A DNA stretch of 64,000 nt from positions 186,001 through 250,000 of the forward strand of contig CAWHVQ010000015.1 of assembly GCA_963832895.1 (NCBI GenBank). Reading direction: 5' to 3'. The first letter of the stretch is position 1; every line of letters begins with the position of its first letter. The stretch comes from JAMXLO01 sp963832895 (GTDB lineage Bacteria > Pseudomonadota > Alphaproteobacteria > Acetobacterales > Acetobacteraceae). The notes beneath the pieces are model-generated. The model did no database searches. It was given only the letters and a program-made list of their open reading frames with translations, and was not told the DNA's origin. The position numbers were made by a program, and so were the translations under genes. Shown here piece by piece: positions 35,312 through 44,187 of this stretch.

Positions 35312-36519
35312 GCGGCCCTGCCATGATGGTGGTGATGGTGTCCCGCCCCAGGATGCGAATGGGTGTGCTCTGCGTAGTGCTGGCGCAACAGGTCCTTGCC
35401 ATAGTCATTGCCGTTCGGCGTGCGCACCACTGTGTGGATGTGGTCACGCGAAGGCGTGTCGTTGTCGTAGACGATACCGGATTGGTGGTCGAACTCGACC
35501 AGGATGACCGGGCTCAGGATGCGATAATAGAAGGGACTGCCATCGTCGAACGGACCCACCCAGGCGAACTGCGTCTCGCCAAGATGACGCCTCGCCTCGG
35601 CATACCGCACGTCGGCGTGTCCGGGACGCAGGCGCCCCGTATAAAGGCCAAGCAGCGATTGGAGACGCTCGCGTCCCTCTGCCGAAAGGTCGCCATAGCG
35701 GATACCGACCGCGTCGATCCGCTGATTGTCGCGGAACGCGGCAGTGAGCAACTCCGATGGCAGGTCCTTGCCCACCGTCGCGCGCCGCCGTTCATCCGCC
35801 GACAGCGCGCGCATCATAGCGTGTCCCTGCTCCTCTTCCGCGGCGAACACACGCGTGCCGGCATACTTGCCGAAACGCGCTAGCACCGGCTCGGACCCCA
35901 TGAACGCGGGCGTCAGCACAAGCTGATCACCGAGAACGAAGCAATTGAGATTGAGGTGGTGGCCATCGATCTGCCAGCCCCACGGTCCATCCAGCGACGG
36001 ATCGCCGAAGATGCTGACCCAGTAGAACCACTCGCTGTATTCCTCGGGCTTGCCTGTGATCTCCAGCGCATGCTCGTTGAGCCGCATGACGTCGCGCGCG
36101 CTGCGGTATCCCGCATCGCTCATGCTTTCGCGCAGCAGTGCCAGTGCGGCCTCGCGCTGATCGTGTCCCAGATCGGCGAGGCAGACGCCGTGACGCATCA
36201 CCCACGGATGGATGTTGCACCACATCCGCCACGCCTCGTCGCCAATGGCGAAGCATGCTGCGTTGCGTTGCGCCGGGCTGAGCGTGGCAAGGAAGGTGCG
36301 CGCGGCCTCCAGCACGGGTGCAAGCGAGATGCCGGTCTTCTCGATCGAGAAGACGCCCGATGCGAGCTTGCCGTCGGGCGCAATACCGTGGAACGGTTCG
36401 GCAAGCGCCGCCTTCGCCCGTTCGCCCATCGGCTGTAGGCGCGGCGGCAATTCGAATGGCCGCACCGCGGGTGTTGGCGCCCGTTGCCGCAGGCCAAAAT
36501 GCGCTGACTCACCTGCCAT
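35308..36519 (-). CDS. DUF3500 protein with His-rich C-terminus
   Basis: A 403-residue DUF3500 protein. Family elements are FYWVSIFGDPS, WGWQIDGHHLNLN, FMGSEP and the terminal phrase GNDYGKDLLRQHY. The last 20 residues are extremely His-rich and include six consecutive histidines in GAGHHHHHHGRAA, likely a native metal-binding tail. The function of the family is unknown, although the conserved His residues suggest a metal enzyme. ATGA overlap with the racemase gene places them in one operon. Confidence 0.87.
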   Translation of the reverse strand: MAGESAHFGLRQRAPTPAVRPFELPPRLQPMGERAKAALAEPFHGIAPDGKLASGVFSIEKTGISLAPVLEAARTFLATLSPAQRNAACFAIGDEAWRMWCNIHPWVMRHGVCLADLGHDQREAALALLRESMSDAGYRSARDVMRLNEHALEITGKPEEYSEWFYWVSIFGDPSLDGPWGWQIDGHHLNLNCFVLGDQLVLTPAFMGSEPVLARFGKYAGTRVFAAEEEQGHAMMRALSADERRRATVGKDLPSELLTAAFRDNQRIDAVGIRYGDLSAEGRERLQSLLGLYTGRLRPGHADVRYAEARRHLGETQFAWVGPFDDGSPFYYRILSPVILVEFDHQSGIVYDNDTPSRDHIHTVVRTPNGNDYGKDLLRQHYAEHTHSHPGAGHHHHHHGRAA

Positions 36520-36676
36520 GGTCGGGTCCTCCTGTTCGGTCGCTCGCCGCGTTCAGCGACACGAGCGCATGAGCGTCACTCGGTGGAACTCTGCATGCGG
36601 ACGCTAGGACATGGTGCCGTGGGCAACAAGCTGCGGTTTGCCAACACTATTTCAGCGGAACCGAGACCTCGCGAGT

Positions 36677-37567
36677 TCAGGTGCGCAGATATTTGTTGAA
36701 CCAGTCCAGTGTGCGCTGCCACGCTTCCTTGGCTGCAGCCTCGTCGTAGCGTGGGGTCGTGTCATTGTGAAAGCCATGATTGGCATTTTTGTAGATATGG
36801 CCTTCATGTGGCACACGTGCCTCCGTCAGTTCGTTGTCGAACGCCGGCCAACCGTCAGTGATACGTGTGTCGAGCTCGGCATATTGCGCGTTGATCGGCG
36901 CTTTGATCTTGGCCGTGTCGCCGGCATTGGGCTGGACACCGTAAAACGGAACCGCGGCTGCGAGGTCGGCGCCCATCAGCACCGCGAGCTGGTTGACCAT
37001 GGTGCCCCCGGCGCAAAAGCCTACGGCGCCGACTTTCCCGGTGCAGTCCGCACCTGACTTCAGCCACATCGCCGAGGCCAGAAAATCCTGCCGCATCTTG
37101 CCGCTATCGACTTCTCGGAAAAGCATCAGGCCCTTCTCGTCATCGCCGGGATAACCTCCCACCGATGTCAGCCCGTCTGGCGCGAATGCGATAAAATCGG
37201 CAAGAGCCACGCGGCGTGCCACATCCTCGATGTAAGGATTGAGGCCGCGATTCTCATGAATGACAAGTACCGCGGGGAGTTTGGTCGCGGCTACAGGTCG
37301 CACGAGATAGCCCTTGATGGTGCCGTTTCCATGCGGCGACGCCACCGTGGCGTATTCCGCCCTGATCCGCTTGTCATCCGGCGAAACCTGCGTGGCCCAT
37401 GCGTAATTCGGCTTGAGCATGTCGAACAGCATTCCCGCCGTGACACCCCCGGCGGCGAATTTTTGCGTCTTATCCAGAAAGGCGCGACGGCTCATACGCC
37501 CGTGCACGTAGCCATCGAACAGGTTCAGAAGTTCCTGCGGAAAATCGGATGCTCCTTTGCGTCCCAT
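36677..37567 (-). CDS. Dienelactone hydrolase family protein, Tat-exported
   Basis: A 296-residue protein. A twin-arginine signal MSRRAFLDKTQKFAAGG is seen at about residues 25-41, followed by a hydrophobic stretch. The hydrolase domain has the nucleophile Cys in VGFCAGG and the His in ANHGFHND; the ENRGLNPYIEDVARR element is typical of dienelactone hydrolases. Substrates include lactones from aromatic ring cleavage, but no such pathway adjoins it. It lies 16 bases after the MFS gene on the same strand. Confidence 0.88.
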   Translation of the reverse strand: MGRKGASDFPQELLNLFDGYVHGRMSRRAFLDKTQKFAAGGVTAGMLFDMLKPNYAWATQVSPDDKRIRAEYATVASPHGNGTIKGYLVRPVAATKLPAVLVIHENRGLNPYIEDVARRVALADFIAFAPDGLTSVGGYPGDDEKGLMLFREVDSGKMRQDFLASAMWLKSGADCTGKVGAVGFCAGGTMVNQLAVLMGADLAAAVPFYGVQPNAGDTAKIKAPINAQYAELDTRITDGWPAFDNELTEARVPHEGHIYKNANHGFHNDTTPRYDEAAAKEAWQRTLDWFNKYLRT

Positions 37568-37583
37568 GCGCCGCTCGCCTCCC

Positions 37584-39104
37584 TCAATCCCCCGCTGCCA
37601 CCGCCGGCCTGTCGTGCCTGCGCATCAGGAACAACAGCAGCAGCGGCGGAATGACCGTCAGCATCATCATCCGGAAGTCGTTGTTGTAAGCGATGATTTG
37701 CGCCTGATGCGTGACCATCTGATCGAGCAGCGCCGCGCCGTGCCTCGTCGCCGGGTCCAGCATGTGCTGCACCGTGTCGTTGCCCTGGAGCACCCGGTCG
37801 AACGGCGTGATACCGGCGGCGATGTCGGCATGCGTCGCCTGGATGCCGCGAGTCAGGCTGAACGACGTGATCGAGATGCCGATCGCCGAGCCGATATTGC
37901 GCGCGAGCGACTGCATGGAGGTCGCCTCACCGCGCAGCGACGCCGGCAGCGTCGTGTAGGCCATCACCGTCATGGGGTTGAACACGAGGCCGACGGTAAA
38001 GCCCTGCATGATCATGGTGAGCACCATTTCATCCGCGGTCACGTCGGGCGTCCAGTTGCTCATGGTGTAGAGTACCCAGCCGAGGCCCAGCAGGCCGACC
38101 GCCATGATCTTGCGCTGGTCCACCCGCATCCCCATGCGCGCGGCGAGAAACATCGAGGCGATGATGCCGATCCCGCGCGGCGCCATCACCCAGCCAGCGG
38201 TATAGACAGGATAGCCCGCCAGGTTCTGTAGATAGGGCGCGAGCAGTGCCGAGGTCGACAGCATCAACGACGATACGCAGAAGATCATGATGATGGCGGA
38301 GGCGAAGTTGCGATCCTTGAACAGGCCGGGCGGCAGGAACGGCTTGTCGGCGGTGAACATGTGGACGACGAACAGGTAGAATGCGAGGCCCGCGATGACA
38401 GCCTCCACGATGATCTCGCGCGAGCCGAACCAGTCGAGTTCCTGGCCTCGGTCCAGCAGCATCTGGAAGGAGCCGGCGGCGAGCCCCAGCATGGCGAAGC
38501 CGTACCAGGAGAAGGTGAGTTGCGGTCGTGCCGGCGTCTCTCGCATGAACAGCGAAATGCCGACCAATGCCAGGATGCCGAACGGCAGGTTGACGTAGAA
38601 CACCCAGCGCCAGGAGTACAGATCGGTCAGGTAGCCGCCGAGGGTCGGGCCGATCATCGGTCCCATGGTCACGCCCATGGAGAAGATCGCCATCGCCTGC
38701 GCGCGGCGCGAGAACGGATAGATGTCGAGCATTGTGGCCTGCGACAAAGGCGCCAATGCCGCGCCGAACATGCCTTGCAGCAGGCGGAAGCCCACCAGTT
38801 GTTCCAACGACTGCGCAGCGCCACACAGCATGGAGGCGGCGGTGAAGCCGATGATGCAGATGATGAACAGCCGCTTGCGGCCGAAGCGGACCGCCATCCA
38901 GCCCACCGGCGCGGTCATGATGGCAGCCGCGATCACGTAGGACGTCAGCACCCAGGTGATCTCGTCGTACGACGCCGACATGCTGCCCTGCATATATGGC
39001 AGCGCGACGTTGGCGATGGTGGTGTCCAACGTCTGCATGAACATCGCCAGCATGGCCGAGGCGGTGATCAGGCCGCGGTAAGGTACGCGGGTTGTTTCCG
39101 ACAT
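37584..39104 (-). CDS. DHA2-family MFS multidrug efflux permease, second copy
   Basis: A 506-residue, 14-helix drug exporter. It is clearly paralogous to the pump at 4055: both share MTAPVGW, GFT/ASMLCGAAQSL, LQGMFGAAL and PLSQAT nearly unchanged. TM1 shows MQTLDTTIANVALP. Again no HlyD partner is adjacent. The dienelactone hydrolase follows after 16 bases. The palindrome TACCCGCGGGTA lies 59 bases upstream of the start. Confidence 0.9.
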   Translation of the reverse strand: MSETTRVPYRGLITASAMLAMFMQTLDTTIANVALPYMQGSMSASYDEITWVLTSYVIAAAIMTAPVGWMAVRFGRKRLFIICIIGFTAASMLCGAAQSLEQLVGFRLLQGMFGAALAPLSQATMLDIYPFSRRAQAMAIFSMGVTMGPMIGPTLGGYLTDLYSWRWVFYVNLPFGILALVGISLFMRETPARPQLTFSWYGFAMLGLAAGSFQMLLDRGQELDWFGSREIIVEAVIAGLAFYLFVVHMFTADKPFLPPGLFKDRNFASAIIMIFCVSSLMLSTSALLAPYLQNLAGYPVYTAGWVMAPRGIGIIASMFLAARMGMRVDQRKIMAVGLLGLGWVLYTMSNWTPDVTADEMVLTMIMQGFTVGLVFNPMTVMAYTTLPASLRGEATSMQSLARNIGSAIGISITSFSLTRGIQATHADIAAGITPFDRVLQGNDTVQHMLDPATRHGAALLDQMVTHQAQIIAYNNDFRMMMLTVIPPLLLLFLMRRHDRPAVAAGD

Positions 39105-39162
39105 TTTTCCTTGGACGTCGTCAGCGAGCCAGCGGATTGTGCGCCCGGCCGGCGCGTCGCGC

Positions 39163-39174
39163 TACCCGCGGGTA
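39163..39174. promoter_or_regulatory. 12-base palindrome upstream of the MFS gene
   Basis: TACCCGCGGGTA is a perfect palindrome lying between the MFS start at 39104 and the Uma2 relic. Its place upstream of an efflux pump fits a TetR- or MarR-type operator, but no adjacent regulator gene is present and short GC palindromes arise by chance in such DNA. Confidence 0.25.
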
Positions 39175-39220
39175 AGGCGGAGCTGGTCAGTCCTCCGCGC
39201 TCGCCTCGCCACCTCCCGGC

Positions 39221-39616
39221 TCAGGCATGTCGGCGAATGCATTCGCCACGTCTGGCATCGCGCTCGGTCCAGTGCCGCAGTTCCGACGGTGAGATCACCT
39301 CGAACATGACTTTGGGATCCTCGCCGCCGAGGATCAGTGCGTTGGGAATCCGCGCCGTCGCACGCTGTGCCGAACATGGGACGGCGCCACTCCCACTCTC
39401 CGGGCGGCAGCCGCCCGGATTGCCGCGCAGCCGGCTGACGAGTGCCCCGGTCAGCCCCGCCAGGATGGCGCCATGCTCCGGCGAAGGCGCCGCGTGAGCG
39501 ACAATCCGTCTGTCCACCAGTTCGTAGCGCCACGCATCGCCGAATTCGTGCTGGCCGGTCGTCAGGAACCGCTCGGCGGTCCAGCCTTGTTTCGGGACAC
39601 GCGCGGCGCCTGTCAT
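39221..39616 (-). pseudogene. Uma2-family nuclease, truncated remnant
   Basis: A 131-codon ORF with the Uma2 opening WRYELVDRRIVAHAAPSPEHG and the segment VMFEVISPSEL. Relatives run to about 180-200 residues and continue with a GEKLxxYxxIPSLxEY section, which is absent here. The Asp of the PD-(D/E)XK site, usually in RIPDVVV, is Asn in RIPNALI. The missing Lys region and the substitution suggest an inactive relic. A shadow frame overlaps it. Confidence 0.6.
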
Positions 39617-39664
39617 CGATACCTCCGAGCGGACACGCTACCGTAGCCCGACCCCGCCAACGCC

Positions 39665-40882
39665 CTAAGCCTTCACCATCGGACACGCCCCCTCCGAAAG
39701 CGGCCGGAACGCCTCATCCGCCGGCGTGGTGCCGATCAGCTTGTACAGGTCCCACTCGCCCTTGCTCTCGGCCGGCTGCTTCACCTCGAACAGATAGGCC
39801 GGCGCCAGCTTGCGCCCGTCCTCGCGGATCTTGCCCGGCCCGAAGCAGTCATCGTCGGTCGGCATCGCCTTCATGCGCGCCACGGTCGCGGCACCGTCAG
39901 CCTTCGCCGCCACGGCCCCGATGTCGGCGACCGTCTTCAGATAATGCAGCGTGCAGGAATAATCGCCCGCCTGCGCCATGTTCGGCCACAGCGTCACCTT
40001 CGGCTGGATGCGCTTCTGAAAGCTGCGCGTCCGCTCGTTGAGGTCCCAGTAATAGGTCTCGGACAGCCGCGTGCCGGCCGCCATCTGGATGCCGATTGAG
40101 CGGATGTCCGTGGTGTAGGCCACCATCGCGGCCAGGTTCATCGTGCGGGTCAGGCCGAACTCATGCGCCTGCTTGACGATGTTGATCAGGTCGGCGCCGG
40201 CGCCGCAGATGCCGAGGATCTTCGCGCCCGACCCCTGCGCCTTCACCAGGAAGGCCGAGAAATCGGTGGTCTCCGGAAACGGATACACCTGGGCACCCGC
40301 CACCTTGCCACCGGCCGCCTCCACGAAGCGCGTCGTGTCGCGCTGCGTCGCGGCACCGAAGGCGTAGTTCGGCGTGATGAAGTACCAGGAATCGCCACCT
40401 GCCTTCACCATCGCGCCGCCGGTGGATTTCGCCTCCATGTAGGTGTCGAACACCCAGTGCATCGAGTTCGGCGTGCACGCACTGCCCGTCACGTCCGAGC
40501 TCGCCGTGCTCGTCGCGATCATGATCTTGTTCTTCTCCTTGCACACGCCGGCCAGCGCCAGCGCGCACGAGGTGGCGGCAATGTCGATGACGATGTCCAC
40601 ACCGCGCTGGTCGAACCACTCGCGCGCCAGCGACACGGCAACATCCGGCTTGTTCTGGTGGTCGGCGGATAACACCTCAACGTCGAACGCGCCGGCGGCG
40701 AATTCCTGCACCGCCTGCTTGGTGCAGGCCACGCCCGTGGGCCCGTTCACGTCGCGATACGGCCCGGACATGTCGTTCATCACGCCGATCCGCACGACGG
40801 GACGGGTCTGGGCGCGCAGGCGCCCGGGGATGGCCGCACCCGCGGCCGTGGCAGCAAGCAGCGAACGGCGTGACAGAGGCAT
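39665..40882 (-). CDS. ABC transporter substrate-binding protein (branched-chain amino acid type)
   Basis: A 405-residue periplasmic binding protein. A twin-arginine signal MPLSRRSLLAATAAGAA precedes the mature part starting about RPVVRIGVMNDMSGPYRD. It belongs to the LivK-like family 1 receptors. Start preceded by GAAAGGAAA. No permease or ATPase genes are near, so it is an orphan receptor here. The ligand cannot be inferred; distant relatives bind amides and aromatic acids. Confidence 0.87.
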   Translation of the reverse strand: MPLSRRSLLAATAAGAAIPGRLRAQTRPVVRIGVMNDMSGPYRDVNGPTGVACTKQAVQEFAAGAFDVEVLSADHQNKPDVAVSLAREWFDQRGVDIVIDIAATSCALALAGVCKEKNKIMIATSTASSDVTGSACTPNSMHWVFDTYMEAKSTGGAMVKAGGDSWYFITPNYAFGAATQRDTTRFVEAAGGKVAGAQVYPFPETTDFSAFLVKAQGSGAKILGICGAGADLINIVKQAHEFGLTRTMNLAAMVAYTTDIRSIGIQMAAGTRLSETYYWDLNERTRSFQKRIQPKVTLWPNMAQAGDYSCTLHYLKTVADIGAVAAKADGAATVARMKAMPTDDDCFGPGKIREDGRKLAPAYLFEVKQPAESKGEWDLYKLIGTTPADEAFRPLSEGACPMVKA

Positions 40883-40991
40883 GGACGTTTCCTTTCGTGT
40901 GCAACGACACGATAGGCGATGGCGCCGGCCAGGCCAAAGCGCCGCCCCACTCGACCACCGCGGCGAACCGCGCCACCATCGCGCGGCAGGC

Positions 40992-41879
40992 ATGCCGCAA
41001 CACGACACAATTCGAAAGCGACGCCGGACGATCGCGCTGAGCCTCGGCTTCGGCATCCTGTTCGCCGCCTACCTCACCGTCGGCCTGCTGGTCATCCACA
41101 CCAAGGCGCCCGACGAGCAGACATTCACGCCCCGATCGAACCTGTCCGGCCGCCCCCTCGATGTCTACGCCGAGCTCCTGTCGGTCAATGCCGTGCGCGA
41201 TGCGGTCGATCTGCGGCTCGACTTCGCGACTGACCGCGACCGGCTCGGCGTCCGCTTCGGCGTCCCGGCAGACCGCGACATGGTCGTCGAGATCGGCGAC
41301 GGCGACTCGGAACAGCAGGTCACCTGGCACCGCGGGCAACGGATGGCCACGCTGCCGCTATCATTCGACCTCAGCACAGGCAACGTCGAGGACTATCCAT
41401 TCGACCGATACACCGCGACGCTCACCGTGACTGCCTACGAGGGCACCGATGCAGCCAGCGGCATCCCGCTCCCATTGCAAATGACCGTCTGGAAGCGTCT
41501 CCCCGCCTGGGACATCGCGACGACCGCGACGCAGTTACAGGCCAACCCCGCCGCGGTCGCGCTGACCTTCGCCATCAGGCGGGCCCCCCTCCCGATTGTC
41601 TTCGCGACGACGATCTACTGTGCGATGGCGGTGATGGCGATCATCTCGCTGTCGACCGGTTCGCTGCTGTTCCTCAGAATCCGCCGCATGGACACCACCA
41701 TGGCCGCCGTGCTCGCTGCCATGATCTTCACGCTTCCAGGCCTGCGCGGCCTCATGCCCGGCGACCCGCCACTCGGCGTGCACGGCGACCACCTCGTCTT
41801 CTTCTGGGCCGAGATCAGCGTGGTGATCGGGCTGGCCCTGACTGTTGCCGCCTGGGCCATCGGCGGTGACGACAGATAA
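40992..41879 (+). CDS. DUF4436 family membrane protein
   Basis: A 295-residue protein starting MPQHDTIRKRRRT. One helix at about residues 15-35 is followed by an extracytoplasmic beta-rich domain containing FDLSTGNVEDYPFDRYTA, then three helices at the C-terminus. The phrases match DUF4436, whose role is unknown. It is divergent from the substrate-binding protein. An in-frame extension reaches far upstream over that gene but is a shadow. Confidence 0.78.
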   Translation: MPQHDTIRKRRRTIALSLGFGILFAAYLTVGLLVIHTKAPDEQTFTPRSNLSGRPLDVYAELLSVNAVRDAVDLRLDFATDRDRLGVRFGVPADRDMVVEIGDGDSEQQVTWHRGQRMATLPLSFDLSTGNVEDYPFDRYTATLTVTAYEGTDAASGIPLPLQMTVWKRLPAWDIATTATQLQANPAAVALTFAIRRAPLPIVFATTIYCAMAVMAIISLSTGSLLFLRIRRMDTTMAAVLAAMIFTLPGLRGLMPGDPPLGVHGDHLVFFWAEISVVIGLALTVAAWAIGGDDR

Positions 41880-42059
41880 CTGGGTCTGTCGCCAAACCAC
41901 CTCAATGTGCTGTCCACCGCTTTCCTCCCCGAACTCCCCGCGAGTTGATTGCTCGCCTTTATTCGAACCAGATGCCGCCACTGGCACGCCATAGGCAACC
42001 CGCCACAGATCGTTGAATTGTCGAATCGGAGCGCGATGTGATTCGTGGTTGTCAGTGCC

Positions 42060-43383
42060 ATGTCCGAAGCGACTGAAGACGATCCGGAATTTGAGGCGAT
42101 CGATGGCCCTGACCCGGTGGTCGGTCCGTCTAAGCCGCGCCTGCTCGGCATCCTTGGGCCGGGCCTCATCACCGGCGCTTCCGATGACGACCCCAGCGGG
42201 ATCGCCACATATTCGCAGGCTGGCGCACAGGTCGGCTTCGCCCTGCTGTGGCTGATGCCGTTCACCTACCCCCTGATGGCTGTGACGCAGGAGATCAGCG
42301 CACGGTTAGGCCGCACGACGGGCCGGGGCCTGGCCGGCAACATCCGTCGCCACTATCCAGCCTGGGTGGCACAGAGCTGCATCGGCCTTCTCCTGATCGC
42401 CAACGTGATCAATCTCGGCGCTGACCTCGGCTCAATGGGCGACGTTACGCAGATGCTGATCGGCGGTCCCCGTTGGCCGTACGTCGTCGGCTTTGGATTG
42501 ATCTGTGTCGGACTGCAGGTGTTCTTGCAATACGCGCGCTACGTGGCAGTGCTGAAGTGGCTGACACTCGCACTGTTTGCCTATTTCGGAACGGTACCTG
42601 ACTGTCTCCATTCATTGGCATGAGGCGCTGCACGGGTTGCTGGTGCCAACGTGGCAGAATGCGCAAGACTTCATCTCGCTCGTTGTGGCGGTCCTCGGCA
42701 CGACGATCTCGCCCTACCTGTACTTCTGGCAGTCGTCCCAGGAAGCCGAAGACCAACGCGAGCAGCCGCTGCGCGAGAAGCTCACTGAGGCGCCCGAGCA
42801 AGCCCCTGCGGCCTTTCAACGAATTGGTGTGGATACCTGGATCGGCATGGCGCTCAGCAACCTGGTCGCGTTGGCGATCATGCTGACCGCCGGCGCGACG
42901 CTCCATGTCGCCGGCAAAACTGACATCGACAGTTCGCAGATGGCTGCCGAGGCGCTGCGGCCCATCGCGGGCGAGTTCGCCTTCCTCATCTTCGCATTGG
43001 GAATAATCGGCACCGGGTTCATGGCAGTACCCGTGTTGGCGGGCTCTGCTGCGTATGCCGTCGGCGAGGCGTTGCGCTGGCCGGTAGGACTGGCACGTCA
43101 GCCCAAGGCAGCCCACGCGTTTTATGCCACGCTGGCAGTGGCAACGGCACTGGGAACGGCCATCAACTTCCTGCCGATCAATCCGATCCGCGCACTCTAT
43201 TGGAGCGCGGTCATCAATGGCGTGATGGCGGCCCCGATCATCGTTGTGATGATGAACCTGGCCAGCAACCCTCGCGTGATGGGACGTTTCACCTTGTCGC
43301 TCTGGCTGAAGACTGTTGGCTGGATCACGGCTGCCGTAATGGCACTATGCGTGGTCGGATTGTTCGCATCACTCGACCTTTAG
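42060..43383 (+). pseudogene. NRAMP-like divalent metal transporter, frameshifted
   Basis: The first part starts MSEATEDDPEFEA and contains GPGLITGASDDDPSGIATYS, which stands where NRAMP transporters have DPGN. The frame breaks at 42585-42602, after LTLALFAYFG. The expected continuation LTVSIHWHEALHG and GTTISPYLYFWQ follows in the next frame to 43383. One extra base is enough to explain it. The TM6 metal motif MPH of classical NRAMP is absent, as in the DDDPSG subgroup. Ten to eleven helices are spread over both parts. As read, the product would be a short non-functional membrane fragment. Confidence 0.82.
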
Positions 43384-43424
43384 CAGCGGAGTTGGCCTTC
43401 GGATGGGAGTATAGATTATTAAGC

Positions 43425-43447
43425 GTCAAAGGAATAATTTCCTTGAC
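43425..43447. promoter_or_regulatory. Imperfect 23-base palindrome overlapping a -35 box
   Basis: The left half GTCAAAGGAAT (43425-43435) and right half ATTTCCTTGAC (43437-43447) match at 9 of 11 positions around a central A. The right half covers the TTGACA at 43443-43448. This is the geometry of a repressor operator, in an AT-rich island. Confidence 0.42.
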
Positions 43448-43472
43448 ACTTATTCTAACGTGCAGCTACATT
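43443..43472 (+). promoter_or_regulatory. Sigma-70-like promoter for the gene at 43502
   Basis: TTGACA (43443-43448), an 18-base spacer and TACATT (43467-43472). Distance to the start codon is 29 bases. Confidence 0.45.
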
Positions 43473-43501
43473 GCGCGCCCGCCGCACAGCCGGAGCGCCC
43501 A

Positions 43502-44038
43502 ATGTCCCAGACACTTCCGGAGCTCGACCCCGCCACCTTTGCCGACATGCTTCGTGCCACGGTCGCCGCGCTTCCGATCGACCCCGACGCCTCCGCCGAA
43601 GATCGGGACGCCCAGCGTGAGGCCGCGCTGCTCGCCGTGATGGCGCTCTGTCCGCGCGACCCGATGGAGGCGATGCTCGCAGCCCGCATCGTCTCCGCCC
43701 ACCATGCCGCCATGGAATGCTTCCGCCGCGCCGCCCGCCACGACATCGACGACAACGCGGCGCTGCGTCTCCAGGGCAAGGCGATCTCGCTCGCCAATCT
43801 GGCGATGCGCACGCTGCGTGAACTCCGCAAGTGCCAGGCGCAGCCGCCCGCGTATCCGGTCGCGGAATTACCGCAGGCGGCCCCCGAACCGCCGATCGCG
43901 AACAACCTGCCCGCCACGCAGCCGCCGACCTATCCCACCACCGCGGTCCCGGCCACACAGCCAGATGCACCATACATCCCGGTCATGGACCATGCGCTTG
44001 CCAGGAACGGTCCATCGGCGGCGACGCTCGCCGCCTGA
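43502..44038 (+). CDS. Hypothetical protein with Pro-rich tail
   Basis: A 178-residue protein starting MSQTLPELDPATFADML. The helical first part contains LCPRDPMEAMLAARIVSAHHAAMECFRRA, split here over two helices, and LANLAMRTLRELRK. The second part is a Pro/Ala-rich tail with repeats like PPAYPVAEL and PPTYPTTAVPA. Similar proteins occur in Rhodospirillales, without known function. The start is supported by GGAGCG and by the promoter at 43443. Confidence 0.66.
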   Translation: MSQTLPELDPATFADMLRATVAALPIDPDASAEDRDAQREAALLAVMALCPRDPMEAMLAARIVSAHHAAMECFRRAARHDIDDNAALRLQGKAISLANLAMRTLRELRKCQAQPPAYPVAELPQAAPEPPIANNLPATQPPTYPTTAVPATQPDAPYIPVMDHALARNGPSAATLAA

Positions 44039-44048
44039 CCGACAGCTC

Positions 44049-44082
44049 TCAACTCGCTGTTGCATCGCCGGTGACGAGTTGA
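44049..44082 (+). terminator. Candidate stem-loop after the gene at 43502
   Basis: TCAACTCG (44049-44056) and CGAGTTGA (44075-44082) form a perfect 8-base stem with an 18-base loop, starting 10 bases past the stop codon. No T-run follows, so it may be an mRNA-end stabiliser and not an intrinsic terminator. Confidence 0.35.
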
Positions 44083-44187
44083 TACGCATATGACCCGGCT
44101 TTCATGGATCAGTTGAAACCGCCCGTGGCGCTTGTTGTTCGCCTACGTACGGAGCCACGCTGATCCCCGAGCCCAGGAGGGTGGTCG

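Noticed and set aside
35308..35360. Six-His run as a cloning tag or vector contamination
   Set aside because: It is followed by more native codons (GRAA) and sits in a wider His-rich natural tail inside an operon overlap.
40443..40991. N-terminal extension of the DUF4436 gene
   Set aside because: Runs antisense over the substrate-binding protein gene and has no membrane-protein character; the start at 40992 fits the family.
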